Below the pieces are notes generated by a model. It did not search any database. It was not told the origin of the DNA and saw only the letters and a program-made list of their open reading frames with translations. Source: Megascapheus bottae (taxonomy: Eukaryota > Chordata > Mammalia > Rodentia > Geomyidae). Taken from it: a DNA stretch of 64,000 nucleotides. The stretch covers positions 10,354,001-10,418,000 of the forward strand of contig JANJXV010000013.1 in the NCBI GenBank assembly GCA_024803745.1. Direction: 5' to 3'. The translations under genes were made by a program, and so were the position numbers. Shown in pieces: positions 42,401 to 53,207 of the stretch. Every line of letters starts with the position of its first letter. Within the stretch, counting starts at the first letter, position 1.

Positions 42401-45400
42401 AAACAGTGTCGGGGCGCATGCCTACAGTCCTAGTTGGTGAGAAGGCTAAGATCTGAGGATTGAGGTTCAGAGCCAGCCTGGGCCCACAAGTCATCAATGG
42501 AAAGACTTATCTCTAGTTACCCAGAGGAGTGGGGGACTGGGGAGAGAATGCAATCAAAATTCAATTCATATTGTACAAAATTAAGAAACTTGAGGACCTG
42601 GGTGTTGGTGGCTCATGCTCATAATTGTAACTACTTGGGAGGCTGGGATGTGAAGATCATGGTTTGAAGAAATCCCAGGCAAGAAAGTCCTTGAGACTCT
42701 TTATCTAGTTAACCACAGAAAACTGGAAGTGCTGCTGTGCTCAAGTGGTAGAGTACTAGCCTTGAGCAGAAGAGCTCAGGGACAGCACCCAGGCCCCTGG
42801 TTTAAGCCCTATGACTGACCAAAAGAAAAAGAAAAAATTGAGTTACGAGGCAGGATTGGAGAGATGGGGGAGAATGATGAACGGGATGACAATTGGTCAT
42901 GATGCATTGTATCCATCAATTGCTTTGTTGAATGCCAACTCCTTTGTACAACTACTTAAAGATAACTTTAAAAATATTTTAGAAAGCTGTGAGTAAGCCG
43001 GGTGTGGTGGCTCACACCTGTAATCCTAGCTACTCAGGAGGCTGAGATCTGAGGATCAAGGTTCAAAGCCAGCCCTGGCACAAAAAGACCTGAGACTGTT
43101 ACAGGAAGTGGGGCTTGGCTCAAGAGTAGGGCAGTAGCCTTGAACTGAAGAGCTCAGGGACAGCACCCAGGCCCAAGGGTAGGGCGGTAGCTTTGAGGTG
43201 AAGAACTCAGGGACAGTATCCAGGCAGAGTTCAAGCCCCATGACCCACAAAAACAAAGCTGTGACAGGAGAGGTATGACTTAAGTGGTAATGTGCCAACT
43301 GTAGGCAAAAATTTTCTTTAAAACGTTTTGAAGTATATGGAAATACTTCCCATGTTCATGGATTGAAAAAGTCAATACTGTGGAAATCATTACAGATTCT
43401 TTGCAGCCCCCATCAAAATTCCAGTGTTAATTTTTTATCTATATGCCAGTACTAGGCCTTGCAATCAGGCCCTGTGTTCTTGTTTGGCCTTTTTACTTAA
43501 GGCTGGTGCTCTACTACTAAGCTACAACTTCACTTTGGTTGTTTGCTGGTTAACTGGAGATAATCTCATAGACCTTTCTGCCTACACGGGCTTTGAACTG
43601 TGATCCTCAGATTTCAGCCTCCTGAGTAGCAAGGATTACAGTCATGAGCCATTTTTTAACAGGAATTGAACACTTAATCCTAAAATTCATATGGAGTATA
43701 AAAGACTCAAGAGTAGCCAAAGCAGTCCTAAATGAAAAGAGCAATGTTGGAAGTATCACCAATATGAAAATAAATAATAATTGGTTTTCAAAACACTCTA
43801 GGAAACTCTATGACATTTCTAGTAGTTTTTCCAAGTTGAAGTCCCAAGTTCTTCCAAACTTTGGTGCATACATGTGTCTTCACTCACCACTAAGGTAGAT
43901 CCTAAAATCTTCAAACATTTTACAAGGACATACTACTATAGCAAGTTAGTTGTTTTAACAATGTAAAGTGGAAACTAAGGATTTAAGTGGCTGAGTCCTA
44001 AGATTTCACTGATGAGATTTCTCACCTCTGACCTTCGAAATCATTCTTTTTCTGTTAACTTTCTTTTTTGCCAATCCTGGGTCTTGAGCTCAAAGCCTCG
44101 GCACTGCCCCTGAGCTTCTGCTCAAGGCTAGTCCTCTTCTCTTTATGTGCTACTGAAGAATTGAACCCAGGGATTCCTGCATTCGAGGCAAGCACTCTAA
44201 CAATGATCCACATTCCCAGCCCCCAGAAATCATTCTTGACCAACTCCTGGAATGTTCAACCTATCCAATTCCAAATTAATCAGTTCCTATATACTAGACA
44301 CCATGAGCAGGAAGATTCATGATCTTTATAATCACTGCATTATATGTACAAATCACCTATTAAAAAATAATAACCAATAGAGATGGAGCCCTCATTAGCT
44401 GACCTCAATACTGTAGACAAGTGTCTGGAGACATTCTTATGTGACATTAGTCTCAGTTCCATCCTTTGGTTCCTTTATCTTATCCTTGTAGCAGTTGTTA
44501 CTGTGACTCAAGGGGAACTACTACCAAAAGTACAAAGTTGAGTAGGGCATCAGTGGCTCATGCCTGTAATCCTCGATACTTAAGAGTCTGAGATCTGAGA
44601 ATTGTGGTTCAAAGCCTGCCTAGCAATAAAGTCTATAAGACTCCAATTAACTGCCAGAAAGCCAGAAATGGAGCTGTGACTTGAGAGTGCTAGCCTTGAA
44701 CAAGGAAAGCTCAGGGATGGCACTTAGGCCCTGAGTTCAAGTCCCAAGACCAGCACACACAAAAAAACATAGTCTATTCTCCCTCTCTTGAGTAGGGATT
44801 GATTTTGCAGTGTATGGGGGTAAAATTCAGAAATAATACTGCAATCTGAAATGCAAGATTGACACCTAACTCTAGGTTTAGGTACCATTGAGCCCGTCAT
44901 TGTGAACTATTTTTTGCTGTCTTAGAACAGTACCCTAATCATAGAAGTAAGCTGGTCTAGGCATCTATCCCTCGTATGGGGGAGGGAGGGAAGCCAGGAC
45001 AAACAAGTTGCCATTGCTTGACATTTGAAGGGATGTATCACTGGGGAGATCTGGTTGGATGGCCTTGAGGATAGCATGACCTTGACGAAATGACGACAAC
45101 TAAAGAGGAGGGTTAGCTAGGCACGGTGGCTCATGCCTGTAATCCTAACTACTGAGGAAGCTGAGATCTGAGGATTGTGGTTCAAAGCCAGCTGGGTACT
45201 AAAAAAGCACTAAGAAGTGTGAGACTCATATCTCCAATTAACCACCACAAAACTGGAACTTTCACTGGGGTAGGGTGGTAACTTTGTGCTGAAGAGCTCA
45301 GGGACAGCACCCAGGCCCAGAGTTCAAGCCTCACAACTGACAAAAGAGGACGGTGCTGAATCTGACAATTCTGGGCAATAACACAGGGAGTTAGATTCTC

Positions 45401-48400
45401 TGACAGTAGGATACTAGGTAAAATTACTTGAGCTTTTGCATTTATTAACTACAGTTCACTCTCTAGAAACCAATATCTGTCTGCCTTCCCTCTCTGGGGT
45501 TCCTGGAAAGTGCCCCCTGGAAAGCCAAAAGCAGTTACCCAGTGAGCTTGTAATCAAAGCAAACATGATAAGACGTGAGGCTGTTGAAGCATCACTGTCC
45601 AGAACTAACACCTCTAATGAGGTGTGCCCCTCCTTCCATCTCCAAACACCACTCTTCATTGCTGACTGGCTAATTTACCAAGAAAGCTAGCGAGTTGTTT
45701 TTAGACTCCTATGTATACACATGAAAGACTTGACATTAGACTATTCTCCAGGTCATGAGGAAGACTTATTTGCAGATATATTTATTTTATGTAGAAATTA
45801 TATTTTCCTGACATATTTTCCTGAACTTAACCTAAAAAAAAAGGTGTGTGCTAAATGATCAATTATGAAAAAAAGATCAAATTATACTGGAGCTCAGTGG
45901 GAAATTAGTAATGAAAAAACATTTCCCCTGCAGTTGGTACACACCAGGAACTGTGATAAGAACTTGAAATACTATTCCTCAAGCTCTTATCAGATAGTAT
46001 TATTCTGTGTTTTGGAGATGAAGAAACTGAAATCCGGATTAAGTATCTAGCTAACACCACTGCCCAGCTTCAAACCTGGTCTCTTCCCCATATTATACCA
46101 GGGTAATATAAAGTTTGCAGCCTTGATTTGTATTGGTAATAGCATGGATTTTGTATAGTTTCTACCTTACGAGGACACATAGAAAGGACTTAGTTCCTTT
46201 CTCTGTTGACAGATAATCTTAACTACATAGCTTAAAAGAATACTAAATAGTCCTGAATGGAATAATGAAACCAAGTAAAAATACTGTAATTTAAGACAAT
46301 TTAATAGACTTTCTTTTGCCAGTCCTTGGATTTGAACTCAGGGCCTGAGCATCCTTGGGATTTATCAAGGCTAGAGCTCTACCACTTGAGCCACAGCACC
46401 ACATCCAGCTTTTTGTATGTTATGTGGGCACCAAGGAATCAAACCTGGGTCTCCGTGCATGCTAAGCAAGCACTCTATAACTAGGCCAAACTCCCAGCCC
46501 CTTTATTATACTTTGGAAGCTTTTGGGCATAAAATATATAGATAAAGAATTTACTGTGGCTGTGCAGTTTTATTTAGTTGAACACATTTCTACATTCATT
46601 TACTTACTTGAAAAAACTTTACTCTTTATATCAACTATGCTAAATTAGCTGGGTGGTGATGACTCACACCTGTAATTCTAGTTACTAAGAGGCTGAGATT
46701 TGAAGATCACAGTTCAGAGCCAACCCAAGCAGTAAAGTCCGTGAGACTCATCTCTAGTTAATCACCAAAGAGCCAGAAGTGGAAATGTGGCTCAAGTAGT
46801 AGTAGCCTTCAGCAAAAATGTCAGGGGCAGCAGCACGTATGTCCCTGAGCTCAAGCCTCAAGACTGGTGCACACACAAAAAGTGTTATGATGAATTCAAC
46901 ACACTTGGGCAAAGTTTATGATAGAGGAACACAAACATTATATAAAAGAGCAGTCTATAACATTCTACAAACAAAAACAGGGTACAGAGCCTGGTGGTAG
47001 TGTTGCATGCCCTGAAACTGCTACATGATAGAGTAGGAGAGAAAATGGAACTCATAGACACAGGCAGAAACTTCCTGAACAGAGTCCCAGATTGGAGAGA
47101 CTCGACAAATGGGACTACCTAAAAATAAAAAGTTTCTGCACAGACAAAGGCATAGCTACTAAAGTAGAAAGACAGCCAGCCAACTGGGACAGGATATTTA
47201 CCAATAATACTTCAGACAAATGCTTAATATTCAGTATCTACAGGGAACTCAAGAAACTAATCCCCCCCAAACCCAACAAAATAATCACTAAATGAGCAAG
47301 GGGACTAAAGAGAGACTTGTCAAAAGAAGAGGTTAAGGATCGGGAGTTTGGCCTAGTGGTAGAGTGCTTGCCTAGCATGCATGAAGACCCAGGTTTGATT
47401 CTTCAGTACCATATAGATAGAAAAAAGCAAGAAGTGGTGCTGTAGCTCAAGTGGTAGAGCTGTAGCATTGAGAAAGCCCCAAGGACAGTGCTCTGGCCCT
47501 GAGTTCAAGACCCAGGACTGGCCAAAAAAAAAAAAAAAAAAAACCCAAACCTGTAAGAAAAAAGAAAATGCTCATCATCTGTGGTCATAAAGGAAATGCA
47601 AATAAAAACAACCCTAAGATACCACCTTACCCCAATGAGCATGGCCAATATTCTGAACTCAGACAACAACAAATGCTGGCAGGGTTGTGGAGAAAGAGGA
47701 ACCCTACTGCACTGCTGGTGGGAATGTAAACTAGTTCAGCCACTCTGGAAGGCAGTTTGGAGGTTTCTTTAAAATCTGAAAATAGATCTTTCCTGCAATC
47801 ATGCCATACCACTCCTGGACATCTATCCAGAGCATCATAACCCAGGATATGATAAGGACACCTGCTCAGCCATTTTCATCTCTGCACTATTCACAATAGC
47901 CAAGCAATGGAAACAACCCAGATGCCCCAGTACAGATGAATTGATGCAAAAAATGTGGTACATACAATGGAATTCTACATAGCCAACAGACAAGATAAAA
48001 TAACGACATTTGCTGGGAAGTGGATGAAGCTAGAGCGAATGGTGTTGAGTGAGACAAGTCAAGACCAAAGGAACAAAAGACACATGGTCTCTTTGATATG
48101 TGGATATTAGAGCCAAACCATACAAGAGCGATGATTCAATATTCGGGTACCCAGGGTTATGGACATGGTCTTGGAGATATAAACATAACTACATAGACAT
48201 AAAAATCTATGATGGGATCTATATAGACATAATATTATATAGGTATGTATCTATGATGTACAAACCCTAAGCTTAATTTTAGTTATGTTCTAAAATCTAT
48301 GTGCCAGTGATTGCATATAGATTCCCTTCTTGAATACTTGTTTCTTAAACATGATGTTTGAAATATGATGTAAAAATCAGTGTTAATAAAATCTTTCAAA

Positions 48401-51400
48401 AAAAAAAAAGAATAACTAAGGTAACATGCAGATTTCCTAGCAAGGTCCTTTGCCCTAAGCTGAGCATGGTGGTTCACTTCTTAAAAAAGCAAAACAAGAC
48501 CAAAAAAGAAAGTGTTGATCTACAACAGGCATCCCATCCATAGGTACTCCTATCTCCCTTATATTGACAGAAAAGGAATCATAATACAGTCTGCATTTAG
48601 TACTTAGTAGTAATAAGTAGTGGCCAGTAGCGTCCATTTGGGTTTTCCCCTGCAGTCTCCAACATGGACCAATACTGTAGCCACTAGCTACATGTAGCAC
48701 AGTGTGACTAACATTTGAACTTGGGTCTAGCAAATGAGGTGCTGAAATCTTTTGTTGTAGTTCACTTGAATAACCACATGGAGCCAGTGGCCCTTAACTG
48801 GGCACCATGGCTCTTTATGGTTCCCTGGAGAACTTTAAAATATCCCACAGTGGCCTATGCTCCTTTCCAAAGCATTTAAATTTTTAATATCTGTGCCCAC
48901 AGTGAGCATAGTTTTAAAGCTCTCCCAATGCAGAGAGAATGTTGAACCAATGCTCTAGTGATCTGTTTACTCTGTCACTTCTGCACTAATTAGTGACCAC
49001 ATTTCAAGAAAAATCATCTCTGTTTTAGATCCCTTAAATTGATATTTTAAAGATTTCAACCAATACCTTTTCCTTGTATCTATCTACAACTTCAATGATT
49101 ATCTTGTCTTCTGTTAAACTTTTGTGTGTGGGGGGGGTTATGGGGCTTGAACTCGCCTGGGCACAGTCCCTGAGCTCTTCAGCCCAAAGCCCTACCCTTA
49201 AACCAAACTCCACTTCCCATTTTCTAGAGGTTAGTTGGAGATAAGAGTCTCAGGTCCTTTTGTGCCCGGGCTGGTTTTGAGCCGTGATCCTCAGATCTCA
49301 GCCTCCTGAGTAGCTAGGATTACAGACATGAGCTACCACACCCAGCCTTTTTTTGGGGGGGGGGGTACTAGGTATTGAACCACCTTACAATGCCAGCCAA
49401 GGGCTCTGATAATGAGGTACATGCACAGCCAAAGAATGGCTAATATAATATACTGAATATTATTTATGGAAACCTAACTGACTTAAAAACTATAAAAACA
49501 CAGGGAGAATACCAACTTCACAGTATTAACAGAGAGAAATGACTAAGATTCAATTGTAGTTACCAATTTTTAAACTTAAATTTTTACTGCTTTCAATTAT
49601 ACAAATATAGACTAAACTGTGCCATAACTGCTTTGAAAAAAACAGGAATAATCCTGTTGATATACAGCAAATATTTCTGCTTTAGCTAAAACTCTAATAA
49701 GCAACTATTCTCCAACCCCTTAAATATGCACATACTCTTCCATGCAGCTATGCAATTTTTCTTTTTTTTTTTTCTTAAATGGTACTAGATCTAAAGAAGG
49801 GAAAATGGATTGGGGAAGCCTTTCATTTTTACCTGTGGAGGAAAAATACATGTTTAGAAGTCCATATCTTGAGCTGGAATGTATACCTTTGGCTCACACC
49901 TGTAATCCTAGCTAGGTGTAATCCTAGAGAAAGCTGAGATCTGAGGACTGAGGCTCAAAGCCAGCCAAGGCATGAACATCTGTGAGACTAATCTCCTATT
50001 TCCCCCAAAAAGCTGGGAGGGAAACTGGCCCAAGTGGTAGAGCTGATAGCTTTCAGCAAAAAAAATAAAGAAAAAAAAAGAAAACCTTAGGGACTGTGTT
50101 CAGGTCCTGAGTTCAAGCTCCAGAACCAGCGCACACGCACTGCACTCCTTGAGCAAGTTTGTCACTTTAAATGCACACAAGATAAGACTATTAATCTCAG
50201 TTTCCATTGTCATATTCATCCCTCCAAGACACTTTCCAAATGATACATTTCATCATTAAACGTTTCCTTTTTTTTTTTTTATAATTTCCTTGTCCCATTC
50301 AGAATATCTGCCTACTGAATCTGAGGTTTAACAAGACTAACTGTTTAAAAGAAATCAATAGATTTCTCAGGGATATCAATGTGTGAGAAGTAATGCACCT
50401 GACAAATGTAACTGTAACTCCTCTATACATTACCCCGACAATAAATAAAAAAAGAAACCCAACAATTAAATAAATCAATAGATACCTCGAGGTTTTTTTT
50501 AGAAAAAAATGTTTTAAGTTACTCAAACACACATCTTAATTTTAAAACACCTTTCCTGATATAAAGTCCATTTATAACTCAAGAAGAATTAAGGAAATAA
50601 GAGATGACAAGCAATTTGTAGAAAAAGACCAGGAAATGAAACTACAGAATTTGTACTCCTCACTCTTAATCCTGAGCCTTGTGCTCTGCACTTTTCAGAC
50701 AGGGATCGTTTTTCCAGCGAAGGTCAGAAACACCTTGGCAGGAAAAACAGGTAACAGATCAGTTGTCTTTGCCCTGGAACATTAAAACAATCCCTCGGTG
50801 AGATATCTGAGCTCTTGGGAGTTATCTAATGGATCTCGGTTTCGGTGCTCAAGTGGCTTTCTTCCCCCCCTCTGGGTGTCAAAAGTAGCCCTGAATGAAG
50901 GAGCTGGCGGCCCTATTAGCTAAGAACAGGTTGCAGAATGATTCGACTAACTGGGGCTGGGGAGAGAGATCGACATCACGTCCCTGTAAAGAGGGGTGGG
51001 GGACACAATTTATCTTGGTAAATCGTTGGGAGCGATTGGGTCACAAAGGGCTTCGGATGCGCCACGTGTCCGGGCGGGAGTGACAAACCTGTATATGCCA
51101 GAAAGGTGATGAGGGCAGCCAGCAGGTGGATGCGGAGCTTGCTCCGGACCTCCTGGCTGTGCAGCAGAGCGCTGTGGAAGATGAAGGAACAGATGGCCTC
51201 GGTGACGACGGCTTTGAGCACGTCGGTGTGGATGGGATGCTTGCAAGCCAAGCTCCTCTCGGCGAAGTGGTGCTCCGCCAGCCCCAGGCTCCACAGGGTG
51301 CTCACGCAGTACCGGCTGCACAGGGCGCCGAGCAGCTGGGCGGGCAGCCTCACGGCCCCCATCTCGGGGGTCATGGTCCCCAGCAGCATCTGCAGCATCA

Positions 51401-51707
51401 CGGCGCACGGGTTGGCGGAGGTGCCCGCCAGGGTCAGGCCGTGCACCAGCGAGAAGAAGTAGACGAGGGTGAGCGTCCAGGAGGGGCGCGCGGGCTCCTG
51501 CGCGCCCAGCAGCTGCAGCTCGTGGGTGCAGCAGCAGAGCTGGAAGGTGGCGAGGAACTCCAAGGTGAAGGCGTGGAGCCGGGGCCTGTGCCGCTGCTGC
51601 CGGGCGACCACGCGGGCCAGCCCCGCCAGCAGCACCGCCGCCAGCAGCAGCCCCAGCGACGTCAAGGTGTTCCGCACCTCGGGCCAGCGCCCCAGCAGCG
51701 CCGACAT
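39358..51707 (-). CDS. AQP11: AQP11, aquaporin-11 (complete, 3 exons)
   Basis: Minus-strand exons 51089-51707, 40933-41049 and 39358-39437 give 816 nt, or 271 residues plus stop, the human length. AQP11 is an unorthodox aquaporin of intracellular membranes (ER), linked to water, glycerol and peroxide passage; its loss in mice gives vacuolated, cystic kidneys. The first pore motif is Asn99-Pro100-Cys101, the family's NPC variant ([10 protein letters not shown]). The second is the standard Asn216-Pro217-Ala218 ([12 protein letters not shown]). Cys227, nine residues after NPA, is retained. Hydrophobic stretches include [36 protein letters not shown] and [15 protein letters not shown]. The tail ends NKKE. 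Phase is continuous across both GT-AG introns. The first in-frame ATG is used, with G at -3. It converges with CLNS1A. Confidence 0.97.
40096..40322 (-). repeat. B1-like/Geo composite SINE
   Basis: Same strand as AQP11; (TTTTG) tail, ends GCATGAGCCATTGG. Confidence 0.9.
40323..40361 (-). repeat. left-end scrap of an ID-like monomer
   Basis: TACAAGCACTCTACTGCTAGGCCAAACTC fused to the end of the preceding SINE. Confidence 0.7.
40382..40667 (-). repeat. old ID-like remnant split by a younger SINE
   Basis: TGGTACTGAGTATTAAGCCAG (left part) and ATTTACCACTAAGCCATATC (right part) frame the insertion; CTAGACAAGAT repeats at 40407-40417 and 40629-40639. Confidence 0.75.
40418..40621 (-). repeat. IDL-Geo-type dimeric SINE, nested
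   Basis: Complete copy inside the older ID-like element, 23-base T tail. Confidence 0.93.
40933..41049 (-). CDS. AQP11: AQP11 coding exon 2
   Basis: Acceptor TTTTACAG|GA, donor TTAG|GTAAGC. Encodes [20 protein letters not shown] and [20 protein letters not shown], including the NPA pore motif. Confidence 0.97.
41635..41863 (-). repeat. B1-like composite SINE, diverged
   Basis: Has TTTGAGCTATACTGCC, GGTTAATTAGAGATGCAGCC and TTCAGATCTCAGCCC; both arms are degraded. Confidence 0.65.
41884..42070 (-). repeat. one or two old B1 remnants
   Basis: TAGATAGGGTCTTAATTTTTCC-AGGCCAGCC and a second GAGATGGAGCCTTGAAAC...CTCAATCTCAGACCCCCAGG block. Confidence 0.5.
42101..42276 (+). repeat. IDL-Geo-type SINE
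   Basis: GGGCTAGGAGTTTAGCCTAG start; ends prematurely at GCTAAGCCCAAG with no A-tail. Confidence 0.88.
42405..42520 (+). repeat. B1-like left-arm fragment
   Basis: GGGGCGCATGCCTACAGTCC...TCAGAGCCAGCCTGGGCC; the Geo arm is missing. Confidence 0.7.
42596..42823 (+). repeat. B1-like/Geo composite SINE
   Basis: TGGTGGCTCATGCTCATAATTG to CTATGACTGACC, complete. Confidence 0.9.
42838..42985 (+). repeat. possible L1 3' remnant
   Basis: GATGGGGGAGAATGATGAACGG then ACAACTACTTAAAGATAAC and an A-rich end; looks like a LINE 3' UTR but is unassigned. Confidence 0.35.
42993..43256 (+). repeat. B1-like/Geo SINE, internally duplicated subtype
   Basis: The right arm contains two consecutive about 53-bp blocks (43121-43173, 43174-43225) both reading CAAG-GTAGGGC-GTAGC to CAG-ATCC/ACCCAGG; same arrangement as 16255-16530. 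Confidence 0.88.
43434..43653 (-). repeat. B1-like/Geo composite SINE
   Basis: Diverged Geo arm (TACTAGGCCTTGCAATCAGG); ends TCATGAGCCATT. Confidence 0.8.
44056..44223 (-). repeat. IDL-Geo-type SINE, older subtype, shortened
   Basis: The junction between monomers is deleted (GTCCTCTTCTCTTTATGTGC). Confidence 0.85.
44540..44768 (+). repeat. B1-like/Geo composite SINE
   Basis: GAGTAGGGCATCAGTGGCTC to AAGACCAGCACACAC with a short A-tail. Confidence 0.88.
45113..45344 (+). repeat. B1-like/Geo composite SINE
   Basis: GCTAGGCACGGTGGCTCATG start; carries the GGTAGGGTGGTAAC variant in single copy; ends CACAACTGACAAAAG. Confidence 0.9.
46308..46502 (-). repeat. IDL-Geo-type dimeric SINE
   Basis: TTTTGCCAGTCCTTGG to CAAACTCCCAGCCCC; diverged copy. 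Confidence 0.9.
46645..46882 (+). repeat. B1-like/Geo composite SINE
   Basis: GCTGGGTGGTGATGACTCAC to CAAGACTGGTGCACAC. Confidence 0.85.
47012..48411 (+). mobile_element. LINE-1 3' fragment (ORF2 C-terminal region and 3' UTR), interrupted by a SINE
   Basis: Sense-strand frames retain L1 ORF2 C-terminal signatures: [12 protein letters not shown] (about 47107-47142) and [18 protein letters not shown] (about 47674-47727), followed by [14 protein letters not shown]. The reading frame is broken by the SINE at 47338-47543 and by stops, so the element is dead. The 3' UTR ends AATAAA (48385-48390) and an A-run (48397-48409). The 5' portion with endonuclease and reverse transcriptase is absent. The 5' boundary is estimated. 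It lies in AQP11 intron 1, antisense to the gene. Confidence 0.92.
47338..47543 (+). repeat. IDL-Geo-type SINE inside the L1
   Basis: Full-length with a long A-tail; the L1 text resumes directly after it. I see no clear target duplication. Confidence 0.93.
49120..49347 (-). repeat. B1-like/Geo composite SINE
   Basis: GGGGGGGTTATGGGGCTTGAAC to ACCACACCCAGCC; the Geo arm lost about 10 bp at ACTCGCCTGGGC. Confidence 0.9.
49348..49400 (-). repeat. ID-like scrap with G-run
   Basis: T7-G10 then TACTAGGTATTGAACCACC...ATGCCAGCC. Confidence 0.5.
49871..50135 (+). repeat. B1-like/Geo composite SINE
   Basis: GGAATGTATACCTTTGGCTCAC to CCAGAACCAGC; contains an internal A-rich insertion (50059-50085). 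Confidence 0.82.
50385..50455 (+). repeat. L1-like 3' terminus
   Basis: AAGTAATGCACCTGACAAATG...CTCCTCTATACATTACC...CAATAAATAAAAAAAG; same family end as 10500-10566 and 58548-58630. Confidence 0.6.
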
Positions 51708-52480
51708 GACTCCCCTCGACACCCTCCCGACCAACCGACCCGGAGAGCCGACCGCGGGAGAGCGGCCGGCGGCGGCGGGGGACAGAGTCCCAAGTCCGCG
51801 GCCCCGCCCCCCCACCCCTCGGGGCGGGCCGGGGGCGGGGCGCGCGGGAGGGCCCCTCCCCCCGGCCCCTCTACCCTCCCGGGCTCGAGGAGCGGGTGGG
51901 TGAGGGGCCCACGGTCAGCCCGGCCGGACTCGCCCCCGCCCTCTGCGGCCGCGCCGGACCACGAGTTGGGGGTCGGGAGAGGCGGGGCGAGATCGGCACC
52001 CGGGCGGCCGCGCGCTGGGAGCCACCGCGCCTGCGCGTCGCGGCAGCCTCGGGGCGCGGTGGGGCGGGGCGCGGTGGGGCGGGGCGAACGCCGGACTCGG
52101 ACTTTCGGACCCCGGGAGCGCCGGGTCGGGAGCCGGCCGCCCGCACCTTCCACGGTCGCTTTGCCTCTGGACCTTGAACTCTTTCTTCATTCCTAGGACT
52201 TCTCTTTCTTCATCCCAGCGTCGAGCTGGAAAGAGCGCTAAAGGTCCTGTCTGCACCTGCCTGGGTTTTTGTGAAGGAGGTGACGGGGCCTGGGAAGCCG
52301 GGAGCTGCCCTGCCGGGAGCTGCCCTGCCGCAGCGCGGCGGGCCCGGCCCCGAGCCTCCGGACGCGGAGCCTCGGTGCGCCTCCCCGGCTGAAGCGGCGT
52401 GGGACGGAGAATGCAGTCATGACATGAAGTGCAGGTCCTAGGAGACTCGGAAGACCGGGGGGAAAGGGTGGGGTTGGGAA
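51080..52480. promoter_or_regulatory. AQP11: AQP11 CpG island and promoter
   Basis: Strongly GC- and CpG-rich, covering exon 1 and about 770 bp upstream. It contains an NRF1-like CGCGCCTGCGCG (52026-52037), a 15-bp GC-box unit repeated in tandem (GCGGTGGGGCGGGGC at 52056-52070 and 52071-52085), and a 16-bp repeat GGGAGCTGCCCTGCCG near 52300-52332. No TATA box is evident. The width leaves room for divergent transcription; none is shown. Confidence 0.8.
51089..51707 (-). CDS. AQP11: AQP11 coding exon 1
   Basis: GC-rich exon encoding residues 1-206 and one base of Gly207: [20 protein letters not shown] onward, through [12 protein letters not shown] and [20 protein letters not shown]. Donor ACAG|GTTTGT. 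Frame is open upstream to about 51815 but that extension has no ATG. Confidence 0.97.
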
Positions 52481-52574
52481 GGATGAGAAGAGAATGAGCA
52501 GTCGAGGCGCACCCTGCATTCACAAACAGAGTTGTTGAATGTCCAGCTACTCAGGGGTGATAAAAATGGAATTT

Positions 52575-52790
52575 GAAGTCGCTCGCTGCTGGCTCAAGCC
52601 TATAATCCTAGAAACTCAGAAGTTTGAGGGCTGAGGACCCAGTGTGAAACCAGACGGGGCAGGAAAGTCCATGCGACTCTCACCTCGAGCCACCAAAAAG
52701 GCCAGAGATGAGGCTCAAATGGCAGAGGGTTAGCCCGGAGCGAAATAGTCAAGGGATCTCTCCCAGAGCCACATTACAAGCCCAGAAACA
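52575..52790 (+). repeat. B1-like/Geo composite SINE
   Basis: GCTCGCTGCTGGCTCAAGCC to TACAAGCCCAGAAACACAC with a CA-rich tail. Confidence 0.8.
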
Positions 52791-52873
52791 CACACACAAC
52801 ACACACAAATAATAGTAGTAATAATACAATTTTAAAGGCTTTTTCATAACTGGTAAAAATATATACACCATTT

Positions 52874-53069
52874 GGGGCCGGGAGTTTGGTCTAGTGGTTG
52901 AGTGCTTGCCTAGCATGCATGAAGACCCGGGTTCGATTCCTCGGTACCACACACATAGAAAAAAGCCAGAAGTGGTGCTGAGGCTCAAGTGGTAGAGCTC
53001 TAGCCTTGAGAAAGTCCAAGGACAGTGCTCAGGCCCTGAGCTCAAGCCCAGGACTGGCAAAAAAAAAAA
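52874..53069 (+). repeat. IDL-Geo-type dimeric SINE, near-consensus
   Basis: The flanks ATATACACCATTTG (52861-52874) and ATATATACCATTTG (ending 53113) look like a target duplication, with an AT microsatellite grown in the tail. Confidence 0.94.
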
Positions 53070-53108
53070 TTATATATATCTACATATATATACATATATA
53101 TATATACC
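53070..53108. repeat. (TA)-rich microsatellite at SINE tail
   Basis: TATATATATC/TACATATATA units between the A-tail and the right flank. Confidence 0.9.
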
Positions 53109-53207
53109 ATTTGAGCCATTTTAACTGGATCACTTAGAAGTATTACATTTACACTACTGTTTAACCATCATCACTAAATGCATAACATTTATTTATTCAT
53201 GTATTTA

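Larger units (their letters stand above)
41050..51088 (-). other. AQP11: AQP11 intron 1
   Basis: About 10 kb: SINEs of both orientations, one L1 3' fragment at 47.0-48.4 kb, and unique blocks at 41050-41600, 43654-44055, 45345-46300, 48415-49115, 49400-49870 and 50456-51088. Apparent short ORFs are chance or repeat-derived. Confidence 0.8.

Noticed and set aside
47092..47772. Short plus-strand ORFs as host genes
   Set aside because: They are pieces of L1 ORF2, interrupted by a SINE and stops.
51126..52196. 356-aa open frame on the plus strand across the AQP11 CpG island
   Set aside because: It is antisense to AQP11 exon 1 and its promoter; the composition (Gly/Pro/Arg/Gln-rich) is what GC-rich DNA without stops gives. 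No recognisable domain.
51976..52523. Divergent gene sharing the AQP11 promoter
   Set aside because: CpG content makes bidirectional transcription possible, but no ORF, splice pattern or polyadenylation signal supports a gene.
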